A DNA stretch of 7,500 nt from Vicinamibacterales bacterium. GTDB lineage: Bacteria; Acidobacteriota; Vicinamibacteria; Vicinamibacterales; UBA8438. Every line of letters starts with the position of its first letter. The stretch's first letter is position 1. The translations under genes were made by a program, and so were the position numbers. This document shows, in pieces, positions 5,676 through 7,500 of this stretch. The stretch is taken from assembly GCA_030745255.1 (NCBI GenBank), contig JASLOY010000168.1:1-7500 (forward strand), read 5' to 3'. The notes under the pieces were generated by a model that saw only the letters and a program-made list of their open reading frames with translations, did not search any database and had not been told where the DNA came from.

Positions 5676-6794
5676 GTGGCGACCGCCATCGACAACAGTG
5701 GGCAAGAGGTCTCGGTGTCGATCGTCATCACGGTGGTGGCCCAGAGCCCGTTGAATGTCACTCTCACGAGCTCGACGACGACCCCAACTGTGAACACGCC
5801 GGTGGCCTTCGCGGCGGCGGTGACACCCACCACCGTGGCAATCGTGCGATACGAGTGGGCATTCGGCGACGGGACCTCGGCCAATACTTCGGGTGCGAGC
5901 ACGAGCCACGCATACAGCTCCGGAGGGCTCAAGACGGCCACAGTGACGGCGGTCGCGCTAGACGGTCGGGAGGGCACTGGACAGCTGCAGGTGCTCATTG
6001 CCCAAACCGCGCCAACTGCGAGCTTTGTGTTCTCGCCTTCCGCACCCACAACGGTGACGACGGTTCAGTTCAACGCGTCCGGCTCATCGTCGTCGACGGG
6101 TACGACGATCGACGGGTATGCATGGAACTTCGGGGACGGCTCGAGTGCGGTGGGCGTCACGACGAGCCATACCTTCACGACGGCAGGAATATACGCGGTG
6201 GTGCTGACCGTGACCGACAGCGCCGGCGCGAGCGCCACGACGTCGTCGACGGTCACGGTGACCGCGTCCACGCCGACGGCAAGCTTCGTCTTCTCGCCGA
6301 CGGCGCCGATCCCGGCGACGAGCGTATTGTTCAACGCGACCGCGTCGACCGCCCCCGCGGGCAGGACGATCGACGGGTATGCGTGGAGCTTCGGGGACGG
6401 CTCGACCGCGGTGGGCGTCACGACGAGCCACGCCTTCACTGCGGCCGGCGTCTACAATGTAGTGCTGACCGTGACCGACAGCGCCGGGGAGACCGACACG
6501 ACCTCAGCGGCTGTCACCGTGGCGGCGGCTTCGCCGACAGCGACCTTCGTCTTCTCGCCGTCTGCGCCCACGGTGGGGGTGAACGTCCAGTTCGACGGGA
6601 CCCAGTCGACCGCCCCGGCGGGCAGGACCATCACGCTTTATGAGTGGAACTTCGGCGACGGCGTCACCGAGTCGGGCGCGTCCGCACTGGTGGGACATGT
6701 GTTCGAAACCGCCGGCACAGTCACCGTGACCTTGACGGTGACCGACAGTACCGGCGCAACGGCAACGACGTCGCAGACGGTCACCGTATCGTGA
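5676..6794 (+). CDS. C-terminal part of Big/PKD-repeat lipoprotein: four complete PKD domains
   Basis: The frame is the same as the preceding fragment and resumes directly after the TAG (coding from 5643; the first possible start, GTG 5676, falls inside a PKD domain and lacks a ribosome site). It completes PKD domain 1, then carries four more, each with the WxFGDG core (YEWAFGDG, YAWNFGDG, YAWSFGDG, YEWNFGDG) and the H-x-F/Y ... AG-x-Y/V ... VTLTVTDS strand. The last three are exact 261-bp units from 6009 to 6791. PKD domains are beta-sandwich modules found on surface and secreted proteins, acting as spacers or in binding to polysaccharide or protein. No catalytic domain is attached, so a structural or adhesive surface role is likely. 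Without the upstream signal peptide this fragment could not be exported. It ends at TGA 6792-6794. Confidence 0.75.
   Translation: MATAIDNSGQEVSVSIVITVVAQSPLNVTLTSSTTTPTVNTPVAFAAAVTPTTVAIVRYEWAFGDGTSANTSGASTSHAYSSGGLKTATVTAVALDGREGTGQLQVLIAQTAPTASFVFSPSAPTTVTTVQFNASGSSSSTGTTIDGYAWNFGDGSSAVGVTTSHTFTTAGIYAVVLTVTDSAGASATTSSTVTVTASTPTASFVFSPTAPIPATSVLFNATASTAPAGRTIDGYAWSFGDGSTAVGVTTSHAFTAAGVYNVVLTVTDSAGETDTTSAAVTVAAASPTATFVFSPSAPTVGVNVQFDGTQSTAPAGRTITLYEWNFGDGVTESGASALVGHVFETAGTVTVTLTVTDSTGATATTSQTVTVS
6009..6791 (+). repeat. Three tandem 261-bp PKD-coding repeats
   Basis: Units are 6009-6269, 6270-6530 and 6531-6791, each exactly 87 codons, the last ending at the stop codon. The first two units share long near-identical DNA around the FGDG core (for example GACGATCGACGGGTATG at 6104 and again at 6365), and the second and third share the TCGACCGCCCC-GCGGGCAGGAC block (6345 and 6606). 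This indicates fairly recent tandem duplication within the gene. Confidence 0.85.
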
Positions 6795-7008
6795 CGCAGA
6801 GCCGTTTTCGGGCAAGACGGACAGTGGGTCCATGTAGCGCCTACTGTTGGGCGCAGCTGCAGGGGCGGGACGGGAGGCCTGTGTTGCACCGAGCGCCGCC
6901 GATCTCACAAAAGGGACACGTAGCAGCACACGAACGAGTCTGTGAGAGCCGGTGGCGTGGAGAGCGTCAGAAGCCCGAAGGCGGAGGGGCCGCCGATACT
7001 AACCGGCC
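6795..7008. other. Non-coding stretch between convergent genes
   Basis: These 214 bp lie between the ends of the PKD gene and the symporter gene. I see no convincing coding sequence, tRNA or mobile element. There is a 7-bp inverted repeat (TCTCACA at 6903-6909, TGTGAGA at 6941-6947, 31 bp between), and hairpins next to the symporter stop that are described separately. Confidence 0.5.
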
Positions 7009-7010
7009 TC
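6973..7010 (-). terminator. Weak candidate terminator hairpins after the symporter gene
   Basis: Reading the - strand from the symporter TGA, a 7-bp stem (6986-6992 with 7004-7010, one G-U pair, 11-nt loop) is followed by a short GCC-TTCG-GGC hairpin with a stable UUCG loop (6973-6982) and then TTCT. There is no real U-tract, so intrinsic termination is only possible, not shown. Confidence 0.25.
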
Positions 7011-7500
7011 ATCTGGTGACCGCCGACCAGCCGCGCGTGGCCAAACGGTGGTATAGAAATAGCCCACACATCGCTGCGGCGAGGAGATACAGCAGGACGC
7101 CCCCTCCGCCAGGCAGCACCAGTGCTCCGGCACCGAAGAGCGTGGCGTAGACCAGTCCCACCCCGACAAGCCAGTCCAGCAGCTGTCTCGCGATCGACTC
7201 CGGCGGCGGGGCGCCCGCCGCGGCGGCCACACGCGCCCAGCCGGGCCCGTCAGGTCGCACCCGCGTGTAGAAACGGACCAACGTGGCTTCTGGCTCCGGC
7301 GGAGTGAGCCAGGTCACGGCGAACCAGCAGGCGGTCGTCCAGGCGACCAGATAGAGCAGGGACTCTGGAAAGGTCACCGAGGTGAAGAGCGAGAGCCAGA
7401 CGAGGCCGACCACGGGCGCAACCATCGCCGCGATCTCGGACCAGGCGTTGACCCGCCACCAGTACCACCTCAGAATCAGCACCAGCCCGATGCCGGCTCC
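7009..7500 (-). CDS. Sodium:solute symporter family protein, C-terminal part (5' end beyond window)
   Basis: The frame is open through 7500, so the gene starts outside the window; the GTG at 7482 is not a start, since GAGIGL precedes it in frame. The visible 163 residues begin in a transmembrane region with LILRWYWWRVNAWSEIAAM, a block typical of one branch of the SSS (Na+/solute symporter) family, continue through a hydrophobic helix (VAPVVGLVWLSLF), a second one (LLYLVAWTTACWFAVTWLT), then PPEPEATLVRFYTRVRPDGPGW, which is the conserved cytoplasmic segment of the same branch, and finish with two C-terminal helices (LLDWLVGVGLVYATLFGAGALVL, GVLLYLLAAAMCGLFLY). It probably couples sodium entry to uptake of a small organic solute; the substrate cannot be told from this part. 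It converges on the PKD gene and has no evident link with the secretion cluster. Confidence 0.85.
   Translation of the reverse strand, partial: GAGIGLVLILRWYWWRVNAWSEIAAMVAPVVGLVWLSLFTSVTFPESLLYLVAWTTACWFAVTWLTPPEPEATLVRFYTRVRPDGPGWARVAAAAGAPPPESIARQLLDWLVGVGLVYATLFGAGALVLPGGGGVLLYLLAAAMCGLFLYHRLATRGWSAVTR

Noticed and set aside
5855..6643. Long + strand frame overlapping the PKD repeats
   Set aside because: An Arg/Asp-rich out-of-frame translation of the PKD repeats (repeating DRDRQRR-type sequence), not a real protein.
6009..6791. Tandem repeats as a CRISPR array or mobile element
   Set aside because: The repeats are 261-bp in-frame protein domain units without spacers; there are no terminal inverted repeats, transposase or target-site duplications.
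6644..7150. + strand frame crossing the end of the PKD gene into the intergenic stretch
   Set aside because: It begins inside the PKD domain out of frame, is rich in Arg and Gly, and runs antisense into the symporter gene.

Overview
This is a GC-rich bacterial window. Gene families and composition (GC-only wobble preference, acidobacterial-style pseudopilins, a cohesin-tailed secretin) suggest an Acidobacteriota genome, perhaps Vicinamibacteria, but that assignment is inference. The first 94 bases are pure C/G and look like a contig-edge or base-calling artefact.

Layout. From 152 to 3935 on the + strand runs part of an envelope-spanning secretion/pilus operon. Its order is: a small PilP/GspC-like periplasmic (HR-type) protein (152-556); a TPR lipoprotein head plus secretin body plus C-terminal cohesin-like domain (568-2955), broken in frame by a TAG at 931-933; and two tandem GspG-like pseudopilins (2963-3478 and 3489-3935). 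A third, atypical pseudopilin-like gene lies on the - strand (4778-3939), tail to tail with the second pseudopilin and only 3 bp away. Divergent from it, with under 20 bp between start codons, is a large lipoprotein with two Big-like and five PKD domains (4797-6794), also broken in frame by a single TAG at 5640-5642. After a 214-bp non-coding stretch the window ends inside the C-terminal part of a - strand sodium:solute symporter (7009 to beyond 7500).

How the genes fit together. The HR-type protein is expected to link the inner-membrane platform to the secretin. The secretin forms the outer-membrane channel, and the pseudopilins form the periplasmic pseudopilus. The assembly ATPase, platform protein and prepilin peptidase are not in this window; some probably lie upstream of position 1. 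The PKD lipoprotein has no proven link to the machine, but its shared divergent promoter region makes it a candidate surface partner or substrate.

The most notable points are two otherwise intact long genes each interrupted by one in-frame TAG with no frameshift, and a third TAG whose read-through would create a four-base ATGA overlap with the secretin gene. Recoding, recent point mutation and sequence error are all possible. The TAG that ends the - strand pseudopilin argues against general recoding.
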